Source of the DNA: Siniperca chuatsi
Lineage: Eukaryota > Chordata > Actinopteri > Centrarchiformes > Sinipercidae
DNA: 64,000 bases
Reading direction: 5' to 3'
NCBI RefSeq assembly: GCF_020085105.1
Contig: NC_058046.1
Location: forward strand, 25,610,675-25,674,674
Below, in pieces: positions 1 to 15,300 of this stretch. Numbering within the stretch: position 1 is the first letter of the stretch; each line of letters begins with the position of its first letter. Made by a program: the position numbers and the translations under genes. The notes below the pieces were generated by a model. It was not told the origin of the DNA and searched no databases. It saw only the letters and a program-made list of their open reading frames with translations.

Positions 1-378
1 TTTATTATCTTACATTTGCTTCCATTTGAACTTTTTTTTTTTCAGACAATCACCACTTAGTGCTTTATCTTTTTAAATCATTACATCACTTGGACTTCAA
101 ACTTCTTTTTCGGATGTTCTTCCTGCTCATAACTGAATATCAAGCTAGTGCGTGTCCTAACTGCCTTTAGACAGTCACACTTAATTACAGGCTTCACTTC
201 ACACCCTTTGATAAATACTAGGGGTCAAAGATTGTATCGGCAGGTAAAAGGCAGAACATAAGTCCTTATTTAGAAAATGTATCCGGTGCGTCACCGCTGA
301 CTGATCGCTGCGGAGCCACAACTTTGACAAGTGCGGGACTTCATTTAATCACCTCATACAAATGGGATAAAGACGACG
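1..378 (+). other. itga2: itga2 upstream and 5' untranslated region
   Basis: This stretch precedes the itga2 start codon. It is AT-rich and holds no open frame I recognise. I see no convincing TATA box or CpG-rich core, so the transcription start cannot be placed. Part of it, nearest the ATG at 379, is probably 5' UTR. Confidence 0.5.
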
Positions 379-3300
379 ATGGAGTTCTTCTGGGGGAATA
401 TCTTCTTCTTTATACTAGTCATTAGTAAGTACTGAACTTGTTTTTGAACTTCGAACATGTTATTTTCACTATTATGCGACGCCGTCCTCTCATCCAAAGA
501 GTAAAAAGATACAAATATTCTCGCCACCAATAGCGAGGGGTTTTTATATCGTTTTCATAAGATTGGAGTCGGGAAGGTTTATCAGTAGTTCGTAATAGCT
601 TTGAAGGTGTTTGTTAAATGTTTTCATACACTTTAAATACATCCGAAGAGCAGCAGGAGTCACTTTTACTGAATGAATCTGCCTGGAAGTGCTTTTGTTT
701 AGAATTAGATTTCACATCACTCTGCAGCGTCTCTTCCTTCTGCTATCAAATGCATGATCCATAGTCAACCCGCATGGGCTAAATAAGACCAGAGTGGCTG
801 TTTTACTGTGTATCATCATGGCTTATTGTAGAGTTGTAGAGAAAAGTCACATCATTTCGTGTTGCTCGATGCCTGCTCTATAACCTGTGGAAGCTTTCAA
901 GCAGCAGCCGGACAGAGACTTTTAATTATTCTCCTATATGCCCCCCCTCTCTGAACTGAACGGAAATATTAATATGGTATGGGGTTTGCAGAGCCCCCAG
1001 AGGAGGCAAATTGCTACTTTGTGCTGCAGGTAAACAGGCGTGGCAGAAAGCTGTGTGAAGGTCTCCTGAATCCAGTAGGCCTACCCATACACATTCCTCC
1101 GCCTGCTGATTGAGGGGAAGGCAGACTATTAGCTGAGCTCTGCCAGTATGGGCTTGTGGGTCTGTTACTGCAGAAAGACTCACTCTTAGACAAACAAATT
1201 CCATGTCCTCAGGGGCTTCAGAGGGCTGTGTCTGAACGTGGATTGTGTCTATGGAGAAACACACTGTTCCGGGGCAAGCAATGTCTATTAACACAGTTTT
1301 CAACACCTCATGAATAGTATTACCTGCATGTGTTGTGAAGCTTTTTTAGTTGGTTGCTTTGCTTTAATGAGTCAAGCTGATGTGGGGGTTTTTTTTATAT
1401 GTGCATGATTCAGCCACAAAAACCACTTGACTCAAAGGAGGAAGTAGGATTGCTGAAATTGTTGCTGGAGATACAACATCAAACCTCTCTTTCATTAACG
1501 ATCAGAGTCATGATAACAGTTTTGTGTTGAACATTTAGATACATAGATTCTAAAATGCAAAATAATAGTAATATAATTGGTTGTGCTTATAGTAGGTATA
1601 GTTTTGACAGGGTCATTATTACCAGTAGAGAGAATTATGTGATGGTGATGTGCTGTTATAAACTATGAGAGTCACTGTCACGCGATCTCATGTTTCTCCT
1701 CCACCAGCTGACAGAATCTGGAACTCACAGTCTTTCAACGTCGGCACTGCAGGTGCCAAGATTTTCAGCGGACCAGCTACGGAAGAATTTGGCTACGCAG
1801 TCCAACAAGCGACAAACCATGAAGGCAAATGGTATGAATTTAAGTCATCACTTTATCCATGGTTCTGTCACAAACTGCGCCCTGTCCAGGTGCTGTAGCT
1901 TTCATGTGGTGTCCAGTTAATCATTTATTTAGTCAATATTTCTTTGCAGTGTCTTTGAAATAGCAATAAAGGTGAGAAACATAATGGCATCTCCAGAGTA
2001 TATAAATATTAATAAAGTTCAGTGGGACACTTGTAGATGCACCTCCTCAGTAAAAGCCTGTACACATGGCACAACAGGCTAAATTCCAGGTTCAACAAGG
2101 TGCCTGACATGCTTCAGAGGGATAGATCTTGGTCCATGTTGAGTTTCAAACAGTTGTATGCATGACAAAAAAATCCATGTACCTAATCCCAAAGATGCTC
2201 TACAGGGTTGAGATCTCAAGGCCATGCCAGTTGTTGATGTACACCAACTGTAATATTTCTGAATCTTTGATATGTGCAGTTTCGTCACGTCATGGAGAAC
2301 TGTCCTCGTAGAAGTATTCATTTTGCAAATGAAGGCCTCTTGCTGTAAAGCGATGCACCTGGCTATCAGCAATGTCTAGGTATTCTGTGGCATGTAAACA
2401 ACTCTGCACACTGTTATACTACCACCACTAGCCTGTACTGTTGGCACCAGGCAACACAGCTAAGGATTCATTCTCTTTATGCCAAATTGTGACCTAGTCA
2501 TCAGTTTGTTGCAACACCATGATTTAACAAAAAATAAATATAAATCTCACTTCCTTTGTGCCCACTTCAGCTGTATCATTTTGTTTTTAACTGAAGGGAT
2601 TGAAAATTGCGGTGTCTTTGCTGGATGCACTGCAAGGTTTAAGAGGTTGTGTGTTGTTAAATGCTCCTCTGCTCAACACTGTTGTACCACCACTTGTTTT
2701 TAGCTATGTAAGTGGCATGGCTCTAGGGATGGCAATGTCGATCTGTCGTTCGGCCACTCAGTTCACCAGACTGAAAAATCTAAACAACTACTAGATGGGT
2801 TTCCATGTAATTTTGTACAGATATTCATCCCCTGATATTTCTTCCAGCACCATCCTGAGGTAGAAATTTGTGGTTTTTACTAAAATGTGAATATGTTCGC
2901 GTACCAATGTTTTTTACACCATTTACTGTACCAATGTGTCTAAGTACAGCCTCACAGAGCTGCTCCAATATTTGGGAGTTTAAAAAATCTAATTTTATCA
3001 GTCTAGTTCTATTAATAAGTTGATGTTGCAATACATTGTTAAATCTTATAACACCATCCTGAGTAAATTCCTGTAAAATTGTTGACACTGTAGTCATAAA
3101 AAACCCTAGGCGCTCAGTTTTGTCTGAGCTGCTACAATCTGCATGTGTGACACAAACAGTCCTGCCATGTTTAAAGCCTCTTACATTTTGCCCCACTCAA
3201 TTGTAACATTTAGTTAAACAGTAACTGAATGTCTCAGCGATGTCTCGATGTGTGTGTTGTATGAGTCACAGTCTCGTAGAGTAACTCACTGTCTGGAGGA

Positions 3301-6300
3301 GTGTCCCGTATGCGTAATTGGGGGAAGTGTAGTGTAGTGTAGTGTAGTATCTGATAGTGTTCTCTGACTGTATACTCCACATTAGTATCAATGAGATAGC
3401 AACAGTAATACATCCTGTTTCCTGTCCTCTAACTTATAAAAAACAATGATGTGTCCCACTTGTACCTTGTTTGACACTGTGTAAACAACACCGTCTTCAA
3501 GATATGTTGAATTTTGGATCAGCTTGGTATAGCTGTATTGGAAATCGGCAGCATCTGAATTTTATGATGTGGGTAAAAAGATGTTTGAACTGGATATTTT
3601 CTGTGTGGACTTGTAGAATCTTGTTTGCTGTTTCATAGGAAGTTAGAAAAATGACATAACTTACTTGCTGGCGCTTGCTCAGAACAAGACCACTCAAACT
3701 TACTGCTACAATGATAGACTGATATTTATGCATATTTTGTATTGTTTTTGTATCACAATTGGCTCAGAGGTTACTGCAAGAAAATTTTGGTTCCTATATT
3801 ATTTTGGCATAAAGTAGTAAAATTACTTTTGTTTTTTTTTATTACAACAAGTATAGTTATCTATATATAGACATTCTGTAACCATTTTCTGCATCAAATA
3901 ATTTGGAAGAGTCTCATTAAAATACTGTATGTAAAGGTAGTTATAACCTGTACACAAAAACATTCGGAGATTACTCTTATGGTGCATGTTTATGAGAGTG
4001 GGGAAGAGATGAATATTGTTGTTTTCTGTAGGCTCCTGGTTAGTGCTCCATGGAGTGGTTTCAGTCGAAACAGGAAAGGAGATGTTTACAAGTGTCCAGT
4101 CTCAGGGTCCAGAAACAGCTGTGTGAAGCTCAATCTCCAAGGTAAGGTTTGGTATTTTATTGTTTATTGTTTATTGTTTCACCTTTGACCTCTCTACCAA
4201 ACATTGGCCATGTACTTAAAATGCCTAAACAGAACTGACAAGCTGCGTCATCTTAAAGCACCCAGGTTGTCTTCACACATTTGGCTTTTTTCTGTTTTGA
4301 AAATAAAAAAATAGATACAAATAATAGCAGTGTATTACAACAAAGCATGTATTTTATTCATACTTTGAGCTTATGATAAAGGTACACATTGCATCAATTC
4401 CAGATTTAACAACTATAATCTGAACTTTTCTTTGCCACTTTATCCACAGATTCCGTTAGTATTCCAGATGTTAAAAACGTCAATGACAACATGTGCCTTG
4501 GTTTGACTCTTACCCGGATGCCTACAGTCAATGGTTTGCTGGTATGTGTGTGTGTGTGTGTTTTCACTAAAAAGATAGAAAGGAAATCATGCTATTTCAG
4601 AGATTGGCAGATTGTATCTTAGTTTTACATATTTCTAATATTTCTTGTCTGTTTGTGCTTTGATGGAATAATCATCATTTTGATACATGTTTAGTAACAC
4701 AGGCTTTAACTGCTGCCTGAAATATTGTAATCACAAGATGAACACGCTTGGACGAGACAGCAATGTGCCATGAACCGGTTAAGTCACGATTTCCTTCAAA
4801 ATTTACATTGAAATGTTATTTTTAGGTGGGAGGAAGTGTTGCCAGTGGTTTAGGTGAATTGATTGCTGCATGGAGAAGTAGTACAAAGCTACTTACTAAA
4901 TAAAAACATCAGCCACTGCATCACTACTGATGTTGCAGGTTCACTTTGTTGTTATTTACCACCAAAAACACTTAAATATGACTTAAGTCGAATTAACAAT
5001 TAACAACAATTTAATTCACTAGTAAACTTAGACCGAAAAGCTTACTGGGAGCTTTTAAAGGCAGTGACAAACTTTACATTAAGTCTCGTCTCTTTTCTTC
5101 TGTTGTCATCTGATACAGATGTGCGGTCCTCTTTGGGGACAGCAGTGTGGCAGTCTGGACTTCTACCCAGGAATATGTGCGGGATTGAGCCCCCTCTTTC
5201 AGCCTCAGCCTGCCTTCTCTCCTGCCGTCCAGAGTAAGATCTATCATCTTTTTATATGAATACGGAGCTTTTGAGCTGTGTATAGTTAGATATCTCTCAA
5301 GACAGGTTTCTGTTCATATCAGAATAGTATAAATCCATCACAATGACATGCAGTTTGTTATGATGTTATGTCAGTACGTGCTAATGCCATCAGGGACCAT
5401 TTTGCTTATGGGAAACTGTAACATCATAGATTTTAGAGTTTGCTTACAAACAGCAATGTTTGTAACACAAGACATAGCCAAGTTTGAATTATCCTCTGCA
5501 ATGTAAGTTATTATTTGTCTTCTGGGTTAGATTTTTTTCAAACAACATGGCTCATCAGTGCTTTGCTTTTCATCAGCTACTCTCAATTTCTGAATGTCGG
5601 AGCTTTCTTGAACCCACCTACAAGGGTCTCTGCTTGGAGGCGTTTAACCACATAATAATGTCATTTTAAAAGGCAACTAACAGATAACTGTGATATATTA
5701 CCTATCTCAGGCAAGTTTATAGTCTGCAAAATGATGAACATTTATTTTTATACTGTACTGGCATGAACTGAAACCAGTGGCTGTATGGAAGGTAGAAAAT
5801 AAATATAAACACTTCAGAAAATGGTCAGCAGTAATATGAAGGGTATGACTTCAGTTCGATTAATCACTGCTTAAATGTATTATAATATGTCTCCTCTCAT
5901 GACATTTCTAGCATGTGGAGGGCCTATGGACATTGTGATTGTTTTGGATGGCTCCAACAGCATTTATCCTTGGGGTCCAATGATCGAGTTCCTCCAGAAA
6001 TTAATACCCGGGCTCGACATCGGGCCCAAAAACACACAGGTGACATCACGTTGCATCAGCCATAACAGGGAATATAAACAGAGATGAAGCAGTGGATAAT
6101 CTTGAGTCAATGGTTCCTTTTTTGTCTTGTGCTCATATTTGATAGCTTTCTGTGCTTTATCACACCATTTTTCATCATGCCAGGTCAGCGTGATTCAGTA
6201 TGCCGTTGACCCCCAGTTTGAATTCAAACTAAACGAGCATAAAACCAAAGATGAGGTGATGGCTGCAGCGTCCAGCATCACACAACTATATGGTCAATCT

Positions 6301-9300
6301 ACCAATACCTTCCATGCGATCCAATATGCCAGGTTGGTGTTGCCTTTTATGCATATGTATGTATGTATGCATGTGTGTATGTATGTATTTATTTACTTAT
6401 ATGTTTGAATGCTTGTTTGGTTTCTTGTTTTTCCTCATTATTTGTATGTTGCTCTGTCTGTCTTTTTTAAATCTCTTTTTTTGTTTTTTGGTCATTTTTT
6501 GTCATGAAACCACAAACAGTAACTTAAAAGTGTCCACTGTGTCTGCTCTCTTCAGTCAGTGGGGGTTCCATCAAAGTAATGGCGCTCGACCAGGCGCTGC
6601 CAAGGTGATGGTGGTCGTCACTGATGGGGAGTCTCACGATTTTGCTTTCAGAGATACAGTCATTGCCGAATGTGACAAACAAGGCATCACCCGCTTCGGT
6701 ATCGCTGTAAGTGATGATCTGCCATTTACTCTCATAATGTCATATATACAGTAATAGTAGTGTTTTTAAAATGTTGGTTATTAATAAAATCTACATCAAT
6801 CATTAGATAAATATTCGATAAACCAAGTCACAGATTCAAGCTTCAGTTCCCTGACTTTAATCACACTTAAAGTTCCACTGTGGGGGTTCATTGAAGGGTT
6901 CTGCAGTTTAAAAAGGCATGTTGTTGGTCATCCAGCTTCCAACAATTTTTAAAGTTTAGAGATATAGTCATCTTTATAGTTATCATTGTACATGAGAATG
7001 GGCCTCAATATGTGATGCCTGCTGACTGTATAACATTGAATAGCTTTGTTCAATTCCTAAGCCAAAATCTCACATTGCACACAATGTGTCAGTGTTATTA
7101 CCTAGACCTCCTTTTTCTATTTATAATCCTGAATTTGTGGTTCCTCTTTTTTCCCAGGTCCTGGGTTATTACATCAGAAACAACATCAACACAGATAACC
7201 TTGTAAAAGAAATCAAATCCATTGCCAGTTTACCCACAGGGAATTACTTCTTCAATGTGTCAGAAGAGGCGGCCCTCTCCACCATCGTTGGAACATTGGG
7301 GAACCGAATCTTTAACATAGAAGGTGCATATTGTTTATTTTTCCCTTTCTGTCTGTGCACTTTACTTCACGCTGCATGTTCATTCATATACTCTTTTCAA
7401 AGAAACTCATCCAGGCATGTCACGACATGTCTGTCATAGCTGATGGTCCACAAGAGAGATCAAAATAAAATGTGTGGGGTTTTTTTATACCCATCTTGCT
7501 CTTTGTCTGATTCTTGATCTGCTCCTCTGTTTTTGATTCTGGTGTTTACTCTGTTCCCACAAGGCACTGGAAAAGGGGACAATAACTTCAAGATGGAGAT
7601 GTCCCAGGTGGGATTCAGCGCTCACTACTCCACCCAACAGGTACACCTCTAAAACCTTTCTATCAATTGTGACAAAGCAAGTTCACATGTTGGGCTACTT
7701 TTTACATTCAAACTTTGCACTGCAGCAAAAAATGTAAGGGGATTTGCGTTTCTGTGAATGTTGAAATATGATAAGGGAAGTCCAGTTTGAAGGCTCAGAT
7801 GTCAAGGCATTGCACAGGGGTTTGTACTTCTTTGAGAGAGAATTGTCTGGAAAGTTATGAAGCAAAAATCTTCTCCTAAGCATCAATTCCTGCAAGGAAA
7901 ACAGTTAAATTAGCACAATTCCATAAAGTACATGCTAAATGGTATTCTACAGTACCTGCTTTGTGCGTTTGTATTTGGTCAAAGCAGTGTGTTGATGGAT
8001 GAAAACAAAAGTTGAGCCATCATGTAAATTTTTGCCAGATTATTCTTTATTTTTTGTCACACATCACATACAGTGGTTCTGCGACACTACAGGCTCAACA
8101 ATGGAAAGGCCAAATAATGTTAAGTGTGAGAGCTCCACATACAGACGTATACACCACTGGCCACCAGTTTCTGCTATCAAAGCTGTGAAAATATGTGATA
8201 ATAACTAATTACTGTTGAGTAACCACTTTTGACAAAAGCTATCAAAATACTGTATGTGACAATAAAGTTGGTCACAGAACATCGTCACAACAACCCCCCT
8301 GCTGTACCCACGCAGTGTTGTGATTAAAAGGAAGCTGCATTTTTAACCACTGACCATGATTTCAACCAACTGCCTTTTTTATATGTCCTGTTCTCACAGT
8401 GTATGCTGTGGTTCTCATCATTTGTTATATTTTTTACTAAGAAACTCCCAGCAACTCCCTTTGATACAGTTGAAAACCTTTTGATACTGAAAATATGTTG
8501 GTTGTTTCAAGCTGCTCAGTCTGTAACCCAGACCATATAAATGCTGTGATTTACAGTAGTATGTCTATAGTATCTGTTGACTGGTGTTTGACCTGTGCTG
8601 TTTAAGGACGTGATGATGCTGGGAGCAGTGGGAGCCTACGCTTGGAGCGGTACCGTTGTCCATCAGAAAGGGTCAAATGTAGACATTCTCCCTTTCTCAG
8701 CCTTTGAAGGAATACTTCAAGACAGAAACCACAGCTCATTACTGGGTAGGCATTTACAGTTGTCCTCTGCATTTATTTGAGCTCTATTATAAGTTTTGGT
8801 TCTGTTACTTAAAATTTTTGCATGGAACAAAACAGGAATGGAAGTGTATGATGGCTGTGATCAAATGTTTTCACTGAGCTGGTAATAAAAGTATAAACAC
8901 TGTAGCCACTATGGCTGACAAAGCAGGGCAAGCTTTGGGGAAATGTGGCTGACAAACTGTTTCTAAACAAATTTCCGGTCTCGACAAACCTCTATAGATT
9001 TGGTAAATATCTGTAGTGTTTTTCAGTGGAAACTGGTTTACGAAATTGTTGGTTTCTTCTCCAACTAACCACTGCATCTGTCAGCTAACCACCTCTTTCA
9101 TTTTGTTAACAAGTCTGAGAAGCAGAACATTGTAGATAAACATATTTGCATCATCTGTGCTGAGTATTTTATAGCAACATTCATTTTAATATGCAGTAGG
9201 TGGTACAGGGTTAAAGCTAGTATATGTTTCCTGTGCCCTGATAACTGAAATAAATCAAGTGCATATCCATGATGGCACCTTGGAGTGTTAGGATAATTAT

Positions 9301-12300
9301 AGTGCATCTTGTTAAAGCAGTAAATGGTTTTATTTGTGTGGCAATTTCAGTTTTAGTGGATTTGCAAGTTGCATTAATATAATTTCAATGGCTTTTAGAG
9401 AATCCCTCCAGGCTTAATTAATTCTATGACAAATATTTTGCTGAGAGAAATTACAATATGTATACCACAGATCGTATGCAATGGTTTGTTTTGTTTTTTG
9501 GCAAGTGTATTATTGCAGTGACACTGTGTTACAATGGCTGGCCTAAGTACAGTGTTGGAAGAAGCATTCAGATTATTTACTTATGTAAAAGTAGCAATAC
9601 TACAGTGTATATACTATGTTACAATTAAAAGCCCTGCACTCCAAATATTACTAAGTAAAAGTACACATGTATGTCAGAAAAAGTCAGAAAGATGTACTTA
9701 AAATATCAAAAGTAAAAGTACTACTTATGCAGAGTTATTCTAACTACTTATTGTAGTTTGGTAGTGGACAGTGTGGGCATGTACAAACTGTTCTTGATTG
9801 AGCTCTTCCTCACGCTTTTGTGGATTTTATTGTACGTGCTGAGGCAGGACAACATACCCTGTTATCATTCGTGTTAGTACGCAGAGTTTAGTGAAATCAC
9901 TTGATTCCGAGCATTGCTCCATCCAACTTACGCCTGACTAGAGGCGAATCAGCCAGAGTAAATGAAAAGACCTGTGTAGGTGTGCAGAGCCTTTATTTTG
10001 CAAAGTAACTAGTAATTATCAGAATCACCTTTACTGGCCAAATATTTGTACACATACAAGGAATTTGACTTGTTTCTTCATTGCTCTCACTAAAAACAAA
10101 GACAACAAAGCTGACAAGTAAAGAGAGGTAAAAATAAATTATGTACATGAGTAGGTGAAAAAATAAATGTAGCAAAGTAAAAGTAGCATAAAATGGAAAT
10201 ACTCAAAGTACAAATACCTGAAAAATGTATTTAAATACAGTATTTGAGTAAATGTACTAAGTTATATTCCACCACTGTCTAAGTAAGAAGATGTCCCAAG
10301 ATCAGATGTCAGATAGTAAATGTGTTACTTGTGGTCATTTCCAGGTTACTCTGTCACCACACTGAGTGATGGGTCTACAGAATACTTTGTGGCTGGTGCA
10401 CCTCGCTCCAACCACTCTGGACAAGTTATTGTCTACACCGTCGACACCAAGAAGCAATCCGCTATCATAGATTCAGAAAGAGGGAAACAGGTACTGACAT
10501 TCATTTTCCCCAGGAACCAACTGTATACATGTAGTGTTTTGCCAGACAAACAAATTTAACTCATCATCAGTAAACAGCTGACAATTGTTGTCCTAGATTG
10601 GGTCATACTTTGGAAGCGTTCTATGCTCCCTGGACGTGGACAAAGACGGGGTGACAGATCTCCTGCTGGTTGGTGCGCCGATGTTCATGAGCGAGCAGAA
10701 GAGAGAAGAAGGCAGGGTCTACGTCTTTTCTGTCACCAAGGTGAAAATGTCACTTTATAGTAACATTTTGTGGTCTGGATTTTCCTGAGTAACAGTGAAC
10801 AAGGACATCATCACTATTCACGCTGAGGCATAAAGATAGGCCGCTTATGATATATGAAGAGACGTTTTGCATGACTACATTTCCATACATGATTTAGAAA
10901 GTCTATCAGCACTGGTTGGTACGAAAAGTGGGTGAAAAGTCAAAGAGATATTCTCAAAGCTGATATATTTCATTTCTAAAATTCTTAAATGTGGATTTCA
11001 TTTATAGTTGTCTACATTTATAGTTCTTTAAATTTAAAGGAACTGTTAGCATCACCGGCCACATACTTTCTCTGACTTATCATCTGAAGGGTATACTGAA
11101 CGAGCATGGATTCCTCAGTGGTCCGACCCCAACTGAGAACGCACGTTTTGGGATGGCCATCTCTGCCATTCCAGACCTGGACCTTGACGGTTACAATGAT
11201 GTTGTAGTTGGAGCCCCACTAGAAGACAAAGAAAAAGGTGTCATCTACATCTACAACGGGGAGAAGAAGACATTAAACAAACAGTTCTCACAGGTACGGA
11301 GAGAAACGGTCTGACTGACAGACAAAGAAGTTTTTTCTTTTAGTTGGTCCTGTGCATTTGGAGCTAAATAAATTTTTGTCTCTCATGTCATAAATAAAAT
11401 TTTGTTCATTAAACTCTGTAATAATGAAAGTGATGATCATTGTTGATCATCTTTTTCAGAGAATCCTTGGCTCCAAACTGGATCCTCAATTGCAGTATTT
11501 TGGAAGGTCCCTAGATAGCTACAAAGATCTGAATGATGATACAATCCCTGACATCTCCATTGGTGCATATGGCAAAGTGGTACAGCTCTGGTAAGTTACC
11601 ATCACAATATGTGGGAATGGGGTAAATTCTGTAATGATTATCAAGTTGAGTAAATGAACCCATTATTTATAGAACCGGCAAGGCTGTAAATAATTTAAAA
11701 TTGCACTTGGTTTTCAGGTCCAGAGGCGTTGCATCTGTCACAGCTAGAGCTGTTTTCAACCCTGATAAAATCAACATTATTAACAAACCCTGTCACATTA
11801 ATGGACGCGAGCTTTCCTGTTTCAACACCAACCTCTGTTTCAGTGCTGCATTCAGGCCTAAGAACCCTGTTGGGCCCATTGGTAAATCTGATTACCTGTT
11901 AGGCTTCTCGAAAATATGTGATTCATGTTAAGCAATAGTTCAACATTTTGGGAAATACGTTTATCTGCTTTCTTGCCGAGAGTTAGATGAGAATATCAAT
12001 ACCACTCTCGTGTCTGTATGGTAATTATGAACAGCCAGCAGCCGGTTAGCCAGGCTAGCTGCTTTTCCGTGTTTCCAGTCTTTATGCTAAGCTAAGCTAA
12101 CTGGTTGCTGGCTGTAGCCTTATATTTAGCATTCAGACATGAAACTAGTAGCAATCTTCTCAGCTAACTCGGCAAGAAAGCAAATAAGTGTATTTCCCAA
12201 AATGTTGCACTATTGCTTCAAGATATTCAAATCCCATCTTAATCATTTTCAAGAAAAAAAATTGTGCTCAGATGTCAAAGAGTCTGTCATATACAGTACT

Positions 12301-15300
12301 ATTTTCACTTCTTTCAGATATATCCTACAGTTTGACTCTGGACGCTGACTTGCAGGCTTCTCGCGTGATGTCAAGAGGACTGTTCACTAAAAACAATGAC
12401 CGCCTCCTCTCAGAAAAGGCAAAAATATCATCTACGCCCCTGTGTCGAGACTACCAGGTTTATGTTCAGGTAATGGATGACAATCATCAGTTTTGTTTCT
12501 TTATGATACAGTTGTGTGCGGTCATCAATGAGCATCGATGACTGTTTTTATGTGAGCACCTTGATGCGATAAGGCTTGTAGAGATATTACTTCATATTTG
12601 TTTTTCCAAAACAGGCATTAAGTATTTTGAAAATGATTTCCTGATTTGTCCATATATGGCTTCTTCTACAGGAGGCACCAGACTTTGTCAATTCCCTCAG
12701 TCTGAAAGTAGAAATCGAGCAGCAGAATGCAGATGTGAACCCCGTCCTCGATATGTTTTCTCTGAGTGCCTGGGAGTTCTTTGTAAGTGGCTGATAACCT
12801 ACACGATATCTCTGAATCTGTGTTCATTTTTTTTTTTTATCCTTTTGTCCTTTGGTCTTCAAAGATCTACAGGAAACAGATCCGGTGACAGAAGACTTTA
12901 AACTTGGTTGTTATTTTGCGGAGGTGTTTGTACAGTCACTTCAAATGACACGGTGTGCGTTTGTGATGATTACTGGCTTTTAAAACGTGTGTGTGTTTCA
13001 CTAAGTCACGCAAGTTCTCAGATTTACACCCTACATGTTTTCCCCACAACAAGATTAAAGTTCATCCAGCGCAGTAAAAAATATAATACATTTCCTTTAT
13101 GATGTTTTTCTAAATCTATAGAGATTATAGGAGAATAGGCATCTATTGAAAATACAGCCTTCGAAGAATAAAGCAGCATCCTGCCCTGTTATTGTTTCAG
13201 ATCCCCTTCACAAAAGACTGTGGCTCAGATGACGTGTGTGTCAGTGATCTGGTGCTGACTGTGAAGACAAACACAAAGGTGTCCAGGTGAGTAGCTGAGG
13301 GATTGTGCGTTAAACTCTTAATATATAATACTTAAGAATGTTTTTTCCTGAACTTAAATATTTAATATTGTGAAGAAATACTTTTTCCCTGGGGCTTTAA
13401 TCCTTTAATGTGAGGTTTTTGCTGTCAAAGTCAGTGACTATAATGATAAATTCTCAATTACACTGCTTCTGTCTTATATTTTTGCTGTCGGGATACATCA
13501 TGGTACATATTCAAAGTTCATATTTGTAAACAGGACTATGTAAAAGCCCTGGAGGCTGTACTGAACTGACCTACTGACCAGCTGTGTGAAAAGTTATGAT
13601 GTTGCATAAAGGCAGCATCTAGTAGTGTACACATTTCTATAACAGAGAAGAAAGAATTGTTGAAGATTAGACCAAATTTGGCAAAACTGGTAATCCTCTA
13701 TTTGATGTTATGCCCTGGTAACTCCTAACAACCATTTTCTATTTTCTCTCTTTTATGAGTCTGTCTTAATTGCCAATAGCTGCACAAATTAGAGACTTTC
13801 AGTTTATACAGCAACTTCATAGCCCATAAAATGGTTTGGTTCGACTTTCGAGCTTAGAAGCTGCTGTTGATTTTCCTTTTTGTAGACGTGGCTGCATGCC
13901 TCTTTTTGTGCATCTTAATCTTAAGGAAGGCCCTGCGATTAATTTCTGTATAAATACAGTGTTGTGCATTTTAAGGTGGAGGTAGATACAATAGTGTTCA
14001 TTTAGGTAACTTCAGTTTTAGGTGCTGTTAAGGAAGGCCAACAATCTTTTAAACATTATGAATAAATCACCCACAGCTCACGGTAGGTCCCATCATTTAG
14101 TGAAATAAGGGGAAAATCACTTTAACTATTCCATCTTAGTCCTATCCCTCTTGTCAGTTAGACACTACTCATACTGTGATTATGCTCCTTTAATCTGTGA
14201 CAAACACAAATGAAATCACGTGAATGCAGAGTACAGTAATCTGAGCTCTTGTGTTACAGCTCAGCTCCCGTTCTGGTCAGCGCTAATGACCGAGAACTGT
14301 CATTTGAAGTTGTTGTAAAGAACAAAATGGAGAACGCATACAATACTCAGGTCTTGGCCAAATACTCCAACAACCTCTACTACTCCTCCGTCTTTCTTCC
14401 CGTGAGTGAACAACACTTAAATGAAAGCTGTTTATGTTGACATGATGCTAATGTGAAAAAAATACTCATACTCTTACTCTTCCTTGAATACATTTTCAAC
14501 ATTATGGTCATCAAATTACACATACACTAAATAAAATGCATCATCATCAAATCATTAAACACATTTTTTCAACATTTACTGAAACAGTTAATTAGTAAAG
14601 AGTGTAAAGTGTATGAAGGTTTTCTGTACTTTTCAGCCTGTGCTAGCGAATAGTTATTTGATATTTATATATGTGTTGTCAGTGTAATAAAGCCACATAG
14701 CAGTTATGTGCCAGTCTGAACTATAAATTTACAGACTGATGGAGTCAAATGCGCCTCAACACAACCAGAAATTGTCACTTGCCAAGTGGGATACCCAGCA
14801 TTAAAAAAAGATGAAGAGGTAAGTGCAAGAAAAAAAAAAAACATTTGAACTGAACTGGTTTAGCAATACACATTTCTTTGTTTGACTACTTACAGTAAGT
14901 AATGCAAAACGTCATGTTATGTCATTACAGATGACATTTCAGATCAATTTTCAATACAATTATGATCAGTTGCAAAACCGAGCCGAGGTGAAATTTGAGG
15001 CCAAGAGGTAAACTGAATTCATTAGAAATTCGTGACTCTTTATTAAAATTATTGACATGTAATAATGTGCTGTACCTTTTTTCTTTACAGTGATGGTAAA
15101 GAGGAAAGACCTGCAGACAACAACGTGGACATATCCATTCCTGTTCGATATGATGCAGGGATTGTTTTATCTAGGTGATTTTACTTTTTGTCACAGTAAC
15201 ATTATTAAGTTAAGTCATGCAGTGTGAGATTGACAGTTGACGATGGCAAACGCATTAAATGTTCATTTTTATGGTCTCTTTGTCCTAGGCAGTCAAATAT

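Larger units (their letters stand above)
425..4031 (+). other. itga2: itga2 introns 1 and 2
   Basis: Non-coding sequence on either side of exon 2 (1708-1831). Intron 1 holds no recognised element; a minus-strand open frame at 926-1306 has no family features. Intron 2 holds a degenerate repeat at about 2079-2520 and a short GTGTA pentamer run near 3327-3349. Confidence 0.8.

Noticed and set aside
926..1306. 126-codon minus-strand open frame in itga2 intron 1
   Set aside because: No domain, no splice context, no family resemblance; likely chance.
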